Shown piece by piece: positions 48,201 through 59,652 of a stretch of DNA of 64,000 bases (its first letter is position 1; the number at the start of each line of letters is the position of its first letter). The DNA is taken from NCBI GenBank assembly GCA_900312665.1, contig ONZQ02000003.1, positions 454,648 through 518,647 of the forward strand, in the 5' to 3' direction. Source of the stretch: Cephalotrichum gorgonifer. Lineage: Eukaryota; Ascomycota; Sordariomycetes; Microascales; Microascaceae. The notes below the pieces were generated by a model, which saw only the letters and a list, made by a program, of their open reading frames with translations, was not told the origin of the DNA and searched no databases. A program made the translations under genes and the position numbers.

Positions 48201-50958
48201 CAGAGCAGGCCGTTTCGATACGACCCCGGGTGCTTTCGACCACTCGCGTTCAAAGGTCCCCAGCGGCCAAGTAGCTTTCAAGGCAGAGGAAGAGCATGGA
48301 TCACCACGAGTAGTGCTCGTCTCTGTGCCCTTGGTCAGTCTTTATATAGACGAACGAAGTTTATTTAATACTTCCTGTTCTTTTGTCCTGCTGGATGGTA
48401 CGGCCTCGCGGACGTATGGCCGGACATGAAGGGGGGGCGGAGATTCGCGCGCTGAAGTGTGGTCTCTACGACGTGGTCGGACGGTACATAATTGGTCCAC
48501 TTTTTACCTGCAGAGGGGAAGGAAGCCGCTATGGAGAGGAGAAGCAGCGTTACGGAGAACACGGCGTTGAAGAAGAAGAGGTCAAAATGCAGCGGACAGG
48601 GAGGGCCGTCTTATGTACTCGCGGGGATCGGAACAGGCAATTTTACGAGAAAGGAAGAGGGGGTGTCTTCCCTGGAGGTGGGATGTGCTATACGGACAGC
48701 TTCGGAAAGCAATCAGGAGGAGAGGGGAACGTTTTGACTTTCTTTTGTCCTGTTCCTTCTTCGGGGGTGTACTGTTTTCATTATACTCTTGCGTGTTTTG
48801 TTTCTTTCTTGGTACGAATGGCGTCATGGGCAACGATGGAATTTGGAGGGAGGGGTAACTCAATAGACACAATGAGGATCAGCAAATAGGGGAGCGACGG
48901 ATGCGGGATGAAAACGAAATGAATTACATAGACACTCCATAACGATACCTGTTGAACGTGAACCCTTCCTGAGGGGCAGCCATCGAGTAGGTGCCGCATA
49001 AACTGAAGGGGGTGTCCCGGGATTGTGGGGGGGAACGGGCCACCACTGCCCTCGCTTTGGGGTGCATACGCAAAGAAGCATCTACGGAGGCCGATGCTAC
49101 GCTTCTTCTTGCATTGTGTGTCATGCAGTAGTAGACGCGGGCCACGTTGGCGTCAGCGTCAGCGTCAGCGTCGGCATCGGCGGCGGCGGCGGCATAAATG
49201 TCGGGGGAGGGGCGGTGTCCTCTGCATTAGCTGGACGGGGGAGATGCGGGATGCGGGATGCAAGATACAAGATGCGGAAAGGGGGGAACGGGAGGGGGTG
49301 TTTGCCATGGCCACTGTCGTGCCGACCTGAGATATCGCGGGAAGTTTACGATGCATCACCTGGGCCGGCGTCAAAGTAGGTATTCGAGTCCTGATCTTCG
49401 GAGTGTAGAAGAACATGAGCTGGCGTATGCTAGTGCAGATGCCAATGCAGATATGCAAAATGCAAAGGCAAAGGAGGCAAAGCTAAGGTAAGGTGACGGA
49501 AGAGGCGGTAGCTTTCTTGACCGCTCGATCGATTTTGATAACCTCGCCTGCAGCCAACTTTACTTGGTAAGCCTTAGTGTCTTGGTACCTATCGGCAGGA
49601 GAAGGTGCGGTGGTGGGGGGCGGTTGTTCTCCGACGACCACGTAGTCGTACATGAAGCGGCTCATGGAAACAAACCCCCTGTGATAGTAAGTTCTAACTA
49701 CTAATACAACAAGAGCAAGTACGAAGGGAAGGTAAGGGGGGACGGGTAGTGGGACCCGCTGCGCCAAATCTGTGCGCGAGGTACTCTTGCTCTAGCTCAC
49801 CTCCGTGCTTGGCCCTTTGCTGGTGGTCCCAGATTCCGGATTAGCATCTGATTCTCAAGAGAGTCAAGCTTGCAAAGCCAAAGAAGCGGAGACGGGGCGG
49901 GATGGGGATGCCAAGAATAAGAGAAAACATGACAGAGGAGGTGATCACTCAAACTCCCATTGAGCCGGCACTGTGGCTCGCGCACACGTTATGATCATTC
50001 CCTTTTCCGTTCCCGTCTCTAAGGGTATGATGCCCGCCCCGCCTCGCCTCGCCTCGTCTCGTCTGGAGCTTTGCGCTTAATAGGTATTTGAACGAGTGAA
50101 GTCGTTTTTCCTCGAGGCCAAGGATAAGAAAAAAAAAAGCTGCTTGCGTGGCTGAGGAACGTCTAATGCTAGCGCACTTTATATACACTACGAGTAGCTA
50201 GTCCTCGCAACTCGCCACTCGATTGGACGATATCTCCCTCTCAGCACACCACTGAGCGTTGTACAGGCAGGGAATAACCCCGCAAGCCGATGCCGCGAAA
50301 ACTGCCCCGCCGAGCCTTTCCTCACCGCATTCGTTCTTCACAGTCAGCCAGTCTAATACAAGAATACAAGTAGTCCAGTCTGCAAGCGTGAGACTACTCT
50401 CTGGCCCCACAAAAACTTTGGCGCTCGCCTCGTCCTCCTCCCCTTCGCCTTAACCATTGACGCACGCCACCGCAATCTGCCCCATCCGGCGTCCTAATCG
50501 AATTCGGATATCGCAGCCCTCTCAATTCCCTATCCAAAGTCCACCCCCCCTTCCCCTTCCTCCCCTCCCTCTCTTCCGAAATAGCCGTGTAAAAGCATGT
50601 ATTAGAATACTTGTTACCAAAGCCCTCTTCCAAGAGAAAAAGAACCTCAAGGAACAGAAGACCCCGTCCTTCTCCAGGCCACAATTGGGTGTGTCTTTCC
50701 CCCGGATCGGATATCGAAAGCTCACCCAAACTTTTTTTTTGGGATTCGCTTCATGGAGTGGTTATCATAGACGGGAACCAAGATTTCGGATAACTTTCCT
50801 TAGTACATACTTTCCCTTCTTCTTTTTCTTCTCTTTCTTTCTTTTTCTTTTCCCTTTTCTTCTCCTACAGGAAACGGGCGGCTCAACCACCAACCCGCCC
50901 ACCCACCCTACTACCTCCCTTTGAGGTCCCGATTTCCGGAAACGAGGATATACAAGCC
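48201..50958. other. intergenic region upstream of AVL9
   Basis: About 2.75 kb without a supported gene. A short-repeat tract at 49150-49193 has three CGTCAG units followed by a GGC run. CCTCG-type pentamers lie at 50040-50064. TACGAGTA lies at 50189-50196. Just before AVL9, a long T/C tract (about 50810-50870) ends in CTACAG, which looks like the 3' end of an intron in the 5' UTR. Confidence 0.5.
49150..49193 (+). repeat. CGTCAG / GGC microsatellite
   Basis: Three copies of CGTCAG, degenerating into CGTCGGCATCGG, are followed by five GGC triplets. It lies outside any supported gene. Confidence 0.8.
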
Positions 50959-53585
50959 ATGAGTGACGTGAACCCGAACCCGAACCCGAGCCCGGCCGCG
51001 GACGCCGCCGGGGGCTCCTCCCCGCCGGCGCGACCGTCGCCGACCACCGCCGACATCCCGCTCGGCACCGACACCGACACCGACAACTCCCCGCCGATCA
51101 CCGACATACCGCTCGACGATGACGACGTGACCTCCCCGCCTGCACCCCCACCTGCCGCCCCGCCTCTCTCCGTCCCTCCCACGCCCTCCTTCCCCGAGCC
51201 CCTCACGCCGTCGAGGGTCGGCTTCATACCCCTCATCACAGTCGTAGGGTTCCACCATGCGCGGGGGCCCGAGGTGGAGAGCTGGTTCGGCGTGGAGGAG
51301 GGGCACGATCCCGCTGCCGAGTACGGGTGGACCCTGCTGCCGTTCATGGCCCTGAGTGACGGAGCCCACGCGTAGGTTGCCCGCCTTTCCCCCCCTCCCC
51401 TCGTTTGGTATCTCCCTCCAAAGATATACTCGAAAGACTGACAAGCCCCACCCCCTCCCCCCAAACAGCACCGAAGAAGACTTCTCCTACTTCACCCTCC
51501 TCCGTCCCGAGACACCCACCTCGCCCGCGACCTCCCTCTTCGGCATCTCCTGCACCCGCCAGCTTGACTCCTCCCAGCTCCTCAACCGCCCCGCCGACGT
51601 CACCCGCTCCACCGTGCAGAAGGCCGTCGTGGTCATCGCCGACAACCCCCAGGCCTTTGGCATGCTCCGCGAGCGCCTCAGCATCGTCACTCGCGCGTGG
51701 TTCGCGCAGAGGGAGTTCAGCGATGTAGACATCCTAAAGGGGCTGCAGGAGAGTCTGGCGGACGAGAAGAGGAGGGGGCTGATGGGGAGGGAGGACGGGG
51801 ATGCGAACCTGGGCATGAGCTTGCGGGAGCTGGTGCACGAGTTTAAGTGGCAGGCTCTGGTGTTGCTCAAGGCGTGTCTGCTGCAGCCAAAGGTAGGTTC
51901 ACTTACCCACTACCAACCCCCCTTGGAGATTTGGAAAGGGGGGGATTGGCACGCTTGACCTGGCGATGGTCCCTGAAACCAGGACACAAACTCCCGGTAC
52001 CCTACGAGGGGGGCGTTCTCCAAGATGGTGTGGCCGCTGACAATTGCGCAGATGCTATTCTTCGGATCCCGGTGCGATAGGTTATGCATGCTCCAGTTCT
52101 CTCTTATATCTCTGATACCCAACCTCATACGGAACCTGCAAGACTGCGCCGACCCGGAGCTGAACGCCTACGAGAAGAACCTAAAGCCCCCCACAAGTCT
52201 GCGTACCAGCGACAGGCAGTCTCTTCTCCAATATATGGGTCTCCCTCTTCAGATCTTCGGCAAGGTACCTACAGCCTACTTTCCTCTCCCCACCCCTATC
52301 GCAGTCGAGAGATCAACCATTATTAACTATCTCCCAGGGGAGCCTCTTCGGCCCGTACACACCCCTACAGCAGCTAGACATCCTCGCCGACTTCGGCACC
52401 AAGTCCTACATCGTAGGCAGCACGAACTCGCTCCTCCTCCAGCAGCGTGATCGCTACAGCGATGTCCTCGTCAACCTTGACGACAACAGCATCAGCATCA
52501 CCTCACCGTCCCTGAGGTCAGCCCTCTCGCTCACGGCGTCGGACCGCAGGTGGATAGACTACCTCGCGGCCGAGGTCAACGAGACCTGGGACGAGTTGGA
52601 CCCGGGCCGGCCCACGACGATGCGATACGTCGGCAGCGAGGAGTTCATCCGCCTGCAGTTCGAGGAGTACATCCTCTCGCTCATCGCGTCGGTGCGGTAC
52701 CACCAGTACATGACCGCGCGCGCCAACAACCCGGCCGACACGGGCCTGCTGCTCCCGCACGTCGAGGGCGACCCCTCGCTAGACTTCGGCGCGGAGTGGG
52801 TGGAGGCCTGGAAGGGGACGGAGAACTACCGCATCTGGAACGGCACGGCGGACTCGCACCTCTTCGACATCGTGGACCCCAGGCACCCCTGCGCGGGCGG
52901 GCTGACGATGGAGGACGTGCAGAGGCGGATAGCGGAGCAGGTGAGGGAGCTTCACCTCGACGAGAGGCTCGCGCAGGGGCGCGAGGCCCTGGGGAGGAAC
53001 CTGGCGTTCGGGAAGGAGAAGGCCGGCACGGTACTTAATAAGCTCTACGCGGACATGGAGTCCTTCCGCGAGGCGCAGAGGAAGAGGAACGAGGAGGCGG
53101 CCGCCGCCGCTGCCGCGCGGAAGGGCGCAGACAACGGCGAGCCCCTCAGCCCCAGCGGGTCCTTCGGCGGCGTGGACCTCAACAAGGCGCAGCAGACCGT
53201 CTCGTCCGTCGGGGCCAGGGCGGGCGCGTACGTCAGCTCGTGGGCCTCGTGGGCGGGCGAGAAGCGGAAGGGCGGGTTCGGGAGCGGGTGGGGGCTCGGC
53301 GGGGGGAAGAGCAGCAAGAGCACCAGGGAGGCCGGAGGCCTCATGGGCCAGCGTGGGGTCGGCGCGGGCACCGGCGGCAGCGGCAGCGGCAGCGAGGAGT
53401 TCTGGGGAGGCGCCGGAGACGATGGGTACAGCTCCCTCGTGGATAAGAGGGCGTCCGGCAGCTCGGCGGGGACGTACGACCTCAAGGCCGAGGACGCGCT
53501 CGTCACCGGGGAGGGCTTCGTGGCCGTCGAAAAGCCCGGGGACTATTCGGGTGAAGGGGGGAGAGGAGGGGAGAAGAGGCAGTAA
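50959..53585 (+). CDS. AVL9: late secretory pathway protein AVL9 (DENND6-like)
   Basis: Homologue of yeast Avl9, a DENN-related protein needed for exocytic traffic from the Golgi. Exons 50959-51371, 51469-51892, 52052-52264 and 52338-53585 give 765 aa. After an acidic, Pro-rich N-terminus (NPNPNPSP repeats, residues 1-90) comes the AVL9 core: GFIPLITVVGFHHARGPEVE, WTLLPFMALSDGAHA, TEEDFSYFTLL, FGISCTRQLDS, QKAVVVIADNP, WQALVLLKACLLQPKMLFFG, SLISLIPNLIRNLQDCADPE, GSLFGPYTPLQQLDIL. A conserved tail part (SLTASDRRWIDYLAAEVNETWDE) follows. The last 200 residues are Gly/Ser/Lys-rich and disordered. All three introns keep the frame (phases 2, 0, 0). A 5' UTR intron ending near 50870 is likely. The gene is convergent with the cullin gene 643 bp away. 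High GC here opens long antisense frames, which are not genes. Confidence 0.92.
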
Positions 53586-54228
53586 TTTTAGGGGAGGGGG
53601 AGGGAGAAATGGGATGAGAGTCTGGGATATAGAGATCTATATTGCTGGGCATATTTTTGGCAGGGAAATTCCTGGCTAACGAGCGGTTTTTGTTTTATAT
53701 TTTTTTCTGGAGAGAGAAAGAGAGAGAGAGGATGGGATAATATAGATGCCACGATAGTTCGGGCCCAACAGACACACATGGTCAAGTCAGCTATGCTAAA
53801 TGCGAGGGGCAACAAAGGCATTTAAGTCCCCGACACAATAGAATCACAGTTACCCACACCGCGAGGAGGAACAAATACCCGCTCCCACTCGAGACGCTGT
53901 GTCCGGTATAGCCAGCCAGCCATCTCTTCGGCACCGGAGAAGATTCCGTTGAGAGTACGAAAACTGCGTGGAAGTGGCGGACACAAAGGTACAAGCAATG
54001 GTGAGCAGAACGACTAATGTAAAACATGTTGCTCTGGTATATCACAACCCCCTTTATACACCATCCATCCTCGCCCGGAACCCCACTTTGCCTCCTTTTC
54101 GGAAACCCATTGTCCCCCCTCCCATCCCCTAGTATCAAAAATCCCACCATCCCACTCTCTAACACAGCGAGAAAGGAGACTAAAAAAGGAAACCACTCTT
54201 TTTTGAAAAAGAAAAACACAATCGTTAA
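53586..54228. other. convergent 3' intergenic region (AVL9 / cullin)
   Basis: The 643 bases lie between the stop codons of two converging genes and should hold both 3' UTRs. The DNA is AT-richer than the flanks, with an AGAGAG run near 53720. No gene was seen. Confidence 0.6.
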
Positions 54229-57065
54229 TCACGCTAGATATCCCAGTTCCTCGTCGTCCAACCTCTCGAGGTACTCCTTGTCAAGCAGAATCTCGATGCA
54301 CTTCTTGATGTCGGGGATTTTGGGGTTGAAGCGTGACTTTATCTGGTTGATGGTCTCGGAGACGAGTTGCGCATGCTTCATGCGCTTTCGAGCCTTCATG
54401 ATACGAACCATTGCCGACTAAAATTGTTAGTCAACTGTAAATCCACTCCATCGCACAAAAGGAAAAGAACAGGGGTGGGAGGAGAGAGAGAACGGAAGAA
54501 AACAGGAAACGTGTGTTGCGAGGACAGTGGCTTACCTGTATCAGAATCTTCCGGTCCTCTTCGATCGTCTTGTTCGTCTCGACCTCCTCCTGCCTTGTCT
54601 CCTTCACACCTCCCTGGTTCAGGTTGATCCGGATCTTCTTGTTCTTGAACTCCGTGTTCAGCCGGAACGTCCGCCCCGGCGCCGCCTTGCTCCCCTCGGG
54701 CGACATCAGAAGCACCTTGGCCTTGAGGATCGTCGCCATCGCCCCCTCCAGCGTTTCTGCACTCAGCTGCGTCGTAGCAGCGATGTCCTCGTATGTCTGC
54801 GTGTCCTTGTCGTTGAAGAGGAGGAGGATCGCCATTTGGTACAGCGACACCTGGAATGTGTATGGGGTCTTGCCATTACGGACGTAATTCGCCCGCACCT
54901 CACCCTTACACAGGTTCCACAGCCATGTGAGCTTTCGCCCCTCATGGTTGCTCTTGTAGAACCGCGTGAAACGCTCGAAGTCGGCCGCGATCTCCTGGGA
55001 AGGGTTGAACTTCGTTGCGGGAGGGTTCAGCGGCCAGAATCCGGTGCCCAGGATTGTGTACGTTGACTCTAGTGTCGAGGGCTTATCGAGCTCCAGGTGC
55101 GGCACGTGGCTGCGGTAGTTCGTGTTCAGATCCTTCGAGATCTGCATGTCCTGGAACATTCTCCCAAGCTTGTTCGTGTACTCAAACCCACAGGCCTCCT
55201 TGAGCTTGCTGATCATGCTAGTCTCAGCATCGTCCGACGAGGAGTTCCCATGTACCAGCCGCCTTGCTAGCATACGCGAGTAGTACTTCTGGAAGACATC
55301 CTTGTCCTCAATGTACTTGAAGACTGTCATGATCTGTGTGAGGGTGGCCTCGAGCTCCGACTCCTCAACGCTGTTTCCGCCCTTTCGAAGTAGGACATCG
55401 GTATACTTGGCCAGCAACTCGGGTGACTTATTAGAACCCGACTTGCAGACCTCGTTCCGGTTAACGAACTCGCGACAGGCGTTGTCCAGGGCCCTCGTAA
55501 ACTCAGGCTCGTCGCGGAAGGCCTTCTTGACGAGAGCCTGGTATTTGGTATGGGTTTCGAGAAGCGCATCGACATAAATCTTGGGCTCGAGCTTCTCAGC
55601 ATCAGATGCGACCTTCTGTACTGCAGAAAGGCCCGCCTTTCTCACATGGGATTCGAATCGCTGTCTGAGGGGATCCAGTCCCTCCGGAATGCGTGATAGA
55701 AGGTTGTACATCCGCGCCATATCGTCTTCCCGGTCATTATCGAGCAGCACTTGGAACTCGTCCCTCAAGAGGACTGAGTGCTCTGCGATCAGGGACTGGT
55801 GGCATGCATTCCTGAGGGGCACTGCGATATCCTGGTGGAGGTATGTCTTGACCCGCTCGTCCTCCTCATCCAGGCGCGTCTCAGCCTTCTTCATGTACTC
55901 GACGACACTGTTCTCGCTGACAAACTGCTTCGACTCCGCTTGGTAGAATTCGGCAGTGGCCTTGAGGAACGGCTTCTCGAAATGGTAGCGGTAGACGTCG
56001 AGCGTCGACTTAGTAGGGTCCGTCTCATCCAGACCCAGCGACACGAACGAGTCCACGACTGCCTTGATCTGGCTATGCTCGATCGTCTCCCCGTTCCGCT
56101 GCTTCTCGACAAGTTGTAGGACGGCGTCCATGACCTTGGTGTGTACCTGTTCAAAGAGTACCTGGCGCCACTTCACCAGGTGGAGCGTATAGACGTCGTA
56201 GATATTCTTCTTTCCCTCATCCATCTCCCTCTTTACCCAGTGCCTGTTGAGGTACCGGAACAGGTGGTGGATGTACTTCGCCGCGACGGTGTACCGGTCC
56301 CATTCTTTGATGTAGAACGCCAGGAGCGCTTCATCAGTGTGTCCCTTGCAGTCGTGGACGAGACTTTCTAGATGCGCGCTCAGGTACTCGATAAGCTTGT
56401 TATAGAGCTCTTCGCCGAGAAGGTGTGCTGGGACTCGATTCGCGTCAGATCCGTTCGAGAACTAGCAGCACGGGGGAAGATATGTAAGCAACTTACCTCC
56501 CTTGTGGGTGGTGCCTGCACTGGGTATACCTCCACCCCCAGTCATCACCTTCTGGGATGTGCAGAAATTGTGGATGGCGCTGCGGGTCGTTAGCATGTGA
56601 CAACGCGAAGGCATCGAAGGCGGCACGGGCTGGGAGACACTCACGTGTAGATTCCCATGTACTATATCGGTGAATACGTGGTCAGCCGGGACGGGTCCAA
56701 TAGATATAGAAATGGATGACGATCGGCGCGGTCCCCCGCCAAAGGGACAAAGAGAAGGGGGGGGCGGGGGGGGGGTTCGATGGTACTCACACTATGAAAA
56801 TCCATGCCCTTTTCCAGCTCATTCATGATGCGCGAGATACCATCGTGGAGATAGTTCCATCTGTCAGACGAGTCAACGACGGGCCTTCCCTTCCGACCCC
56901 GGCCACGACGAGGGGAGGAGCGTTGCCTGGACATGATGGACGTTGGATGCGAAGGAATAAAATGGTGGGATGGGGGAAGAAGGGGAGGTGGGGGGCGAGG
57001 AGGTGTCCTTACGTTGCCACGAGGTCCTCTTTGTTGGGCACCGGGGGCATCTGAATCGGAGGCAT
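54229..57065 (-). CDS. cul1: cullin-1, scaffold of SCF ubiquitin ligases
   Basis: CUL1/Cdc53/CulA family scaffold that holds Skp1-F-box adaptors at its N-terminus and the RING protein Rbx1 at its C-terminus. Six exons (5' to 3'): 57065-57013, 56860-56791, 56661-56645, 56579-56497, 56433-54536, 54417-54229; 769 aa. The first exon gives [17 protein letters not shown], and joining restores [13 protein letters not shown], then [16 protein letters not shown], the CUL1 Skp1-binding helix region. The third exon is only 17 nt. The exon 4/5 join uses an acceptor ending CGAG (after 56434), giving [16 protein letters not shown]; the nearer TAG at 56461-56463 would run into a stop. Cullin-homology signatures include [20 protein letters not shown] and a winged-helix tail. 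The neddylation motif is VRIMK with Lys715, and the protein ends GYLA. It lies tail to tail with AVL9. Confidence 0.93.
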
Positions 57066-58437
57066 ATTGGCGGGCGGCGGTCGGCGACGTCGTTTCGTGG
57101 AGGGAGGAGGAAGGTAAGGCGGGGCTGCTGTCGACTGCTAGTCGGACATCTGAGGAGCCTCGGATGGGTAGACAAGCTGAATACAGGGGACGAGGTTAGC
57201 AACTGTAATGAGTTATAACCCAAAAGGGTAATCGAGGAAGGACATGTGCAGAGTCAATATAATACTCACAAGTCGTGACCGGACCGGACCAGACCTGACA
57301 AATGGTATGATGCGGTGGGAAGGGCGGGGCAGTTGTCGGGCAGGGTGGGAATGCTCGATGCAAATGAATGGGCAAGGCAACTCCGGTTGCAAATATATCT
57401 GTCGTTCAAACTGGGAAGGTCAAGGTACGGGTTCGTCGGAGGGGGTACGGGTGGGTGGTCTAAGAAGGGCGCAGGATCGCAGCTTCTTTGGGTGCGGAGG
57501 GAGAGAGTTGCGAGGCCAAGTGGCTTTGTTGGGGGAGGCAGAAAGACGGAGGGTACGCTTGATTTATGATGGGGCCGTAGTTGTGGCCTTAATTTAGGTA
57601 CACGATGGGTCGTCAAAGGATAAATGAGGAAAAAAAGTTGGCCGTGTCGTGAGAAGCGTTGAGGCCTATCTAGGTTGGAACTGAGGGTTCATGAGGCAAG
57701 CCATGAGGTTCGAGACGTCAGCCACTTGAGGCAGCCGCCGGTGGGTCCAGGATTTAGGCTGATTCTGCCCCGTCTGACCGCCTCCCCGATTCCCCCGCCT
57801 CCCGCTAATTCACAGGAGTTACTCTGGTGCCAGCCTTATTAACGGTGCTCCGGGGTTGTAGGTTACGGGTTTATGTTCACTACGACCAAGCTTTGTAACT
57901 CGAGCGACGATGGCCTTCATCCGGATGATTAGCTTTGAGAGTCTTCCGGACCCACCTCCTGAGCTCAGCCCAAGGACGAGGTACGCACGCCACGCGGTCT
58001 GGAGTTGCAAGTTCTAGGCGGTGGTAGATTACTGTAGCAGGATCGGTGGCGGACCTAATTATCTTGGCAGCCGTACCAGCATGGCCTCTTTCGTCCAAGT
58101 TTCATAAGAATAAAGACTGAAAACTGAAGAATAAGTGCTGGTGCCTTGTTTTATTCCTTGCTCTCTAGAGCATACTCGGTACAAAGTAAATCGATGCTTG
58201 CGTCTGCAATGACGCTGACAACCCGGTCCTGTTTCCCTCCCTAGTACTCCGTTGTACTCCAAACTGTGCCCGCTCATGCAAAATCGGAACTGGACAATCC
58301 TCGGTCCAGTGAATACAAATAAAAAAGAAAACAGGAAGAGAAAGTGTGAGAGAGAAAAAGCAGTAGAAAAGGGGGGCAAAGAAAGAAAGAAATAAGACAG
58401 AGGAACAATAACCTCAAAGCGGTGGTGACGACTAGTA
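57066..58437. other. intergenic region between cullin and SRF1-like genes
   Basis: About 1.4 kb between two genes on the minus strand. It should hold the cullin promoter (57.07 kb upward) and the 3' UTR of the SRF1-like gene (58.1-58.4 kb). A purine-rich AAAG/GAAA stretch lies at 58320-58400. No gene was recognised. Confidence 0.5.
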
Positions 58438-59652
58438 CTACACGCGGCTAACCTCGTTCTCCCCGCCCCCGAGGCGCTCCACCGCCCGAAAGATGTTGAT
58501 GATAAAGGTCGAAATCCACGCCACGAGACCGAGGAACATAAAGGCCGTGAGAGCCTTCGAAAGCTGCCTCATAGTCTGGTCGTGGTCCGTGATGTTATGG
58601 TGGATCAGAACCTCAAACGCGAGCGCCGTGCTCGCCGACTTGAAGACTATAAAGAATAGGTCGAGTAATATGAGGCTGATCTTCGCCAGCGCGGGCCGCA
58701 GGCCGAGGGGCTTCCCCGTGTATTCGTCCTTGAGCATGAAGGCGATGTAGGGTATAGCAATGGAGTCTACCACTGCCGCCGCGATAGCCTGGCCAGACTC
58801 CGTGCCTCTATCCGGGTCGTTCCGTAACCGCTGAAGTATGGAACCGGAGACCCCTAGGGCGACGATGGAGGTCACCATGACAACCAAGCGTAGTGCTAGT
58901 GGTACTAGGGAGTGTCTTATGATCATCTTCCATCCCCGCCTATAAAGTGAGATGGATCGCTCCCTCCTTGACCTTGACCCCTTTTCATGGTTGTGCGACG
59001 GGACCTCGACGAGATGGTTGAAGTTTGGCTGGAGTCTGTTGAGCGTCTCGACGTCGACAACTGTCGATACTTCGTTCGGGCTTCGCGGCTGCGTCGAGGA
59101 GCGGAAGAACTCAGACCACTCTGTACGGTATTTCGTCTTGGGAGTATGCCGGGAGACGATGACAGGTTCGGCGGAGCGCAGGTGATCCCACTTGCGACCT
59201 TCGGACCTCCCGTGCTTGAAGAAGATGGGCGCTTTCGGCTTTCTGCTGTTGGTGGCCTCCTGCAGGGAGGGATCCGCCCAGCTGACGAAGCCATCCTTGG
59301 ATACGCGCCGGTGGACATCGGTTGGGGTGGAATTGTGTTGGGGTTGATGGAGCCGGGGTGGCGGGTTTAGAGGGGCGTGCTCGTCATCCACGTCGCCGTC
59401 GTACGAAGCAATCCAACCTGGCGACACGCTTGAGGTTAGCACATAACAGTTCGACTGTGGCCAGACCTACGCCAGCCCACCTAGCAAGGCAGGAGGCGGC
59501 GAGGCCTGAGAGGTCCGTGTCGACATACCCGGTAAAGTCCGTGGCGCCCTTTGCCGAGCGTAGTTGCTACCCGTAGCCGTACTATTGCTCCTCTGAGAGC
59601 ATCGCATCTCGGACTGGCCGGAGCTACCCGGCGGGGCGCCCGAGGAAGCCAT
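58438..59652 (-). CDS. SRF1-like membrane protein (regulator of phospholipase D)
   Basis: Predicted membrane protein of 383 aa resembling fungal proteins annotated as phospholipase D regulator SRF1. In yeast Srf1 affects Spo14 (PLD) and lipid homeostasis. Exons are 59652-59481 and 59417-58438. The 63-bp intron joins PPALLG-WIASYDGDV, matching the family's conserved PPWIxSYD-like segment. The N-terminal 215 residues are disordered and basic, with KWDHLRSAEPVIV and TEWSEFFRSS. Four hydrophobic helices follow at about 228-252, 267-286, 302-328 and 346-368. Between helices 2 and 3 the loop DEYTGKPLGLRPALAK, and near the end LVAWISTFIINIFRAVERL, are the best family matches. The Cys-containing loop I expect in relatives is short or missing here. 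The upstream in-frame codon at 59658 is GTG, so ATG 59652 is chosen. Function is inferred from family only. Confidence 0.72.

Noticed and set aside
50735..50755. GGGATTCGCT, possible second 5S gene in reverse
   Set aside because: Only ten bases agree with the 5S complement; the neighbouring conserved blocks and ends are missing.
50883..51471. Two overlapping minus-strand frames over the AVL9 5' end
   Set aside because: They are antisense shadows of the GC-rich AVL9 coding exon.
56662..56934. Cullin start at the ATG of the frame beginning [10 protein letters not shown]
   Set aside because: The upstream exon at 57065-57013 joins by a clean GTAAGG donor and CTGACAG acceptor, restores the cullin reading DLVATWNYLHDG and keeps the frame. 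The MSRQ segment lies in that intron.
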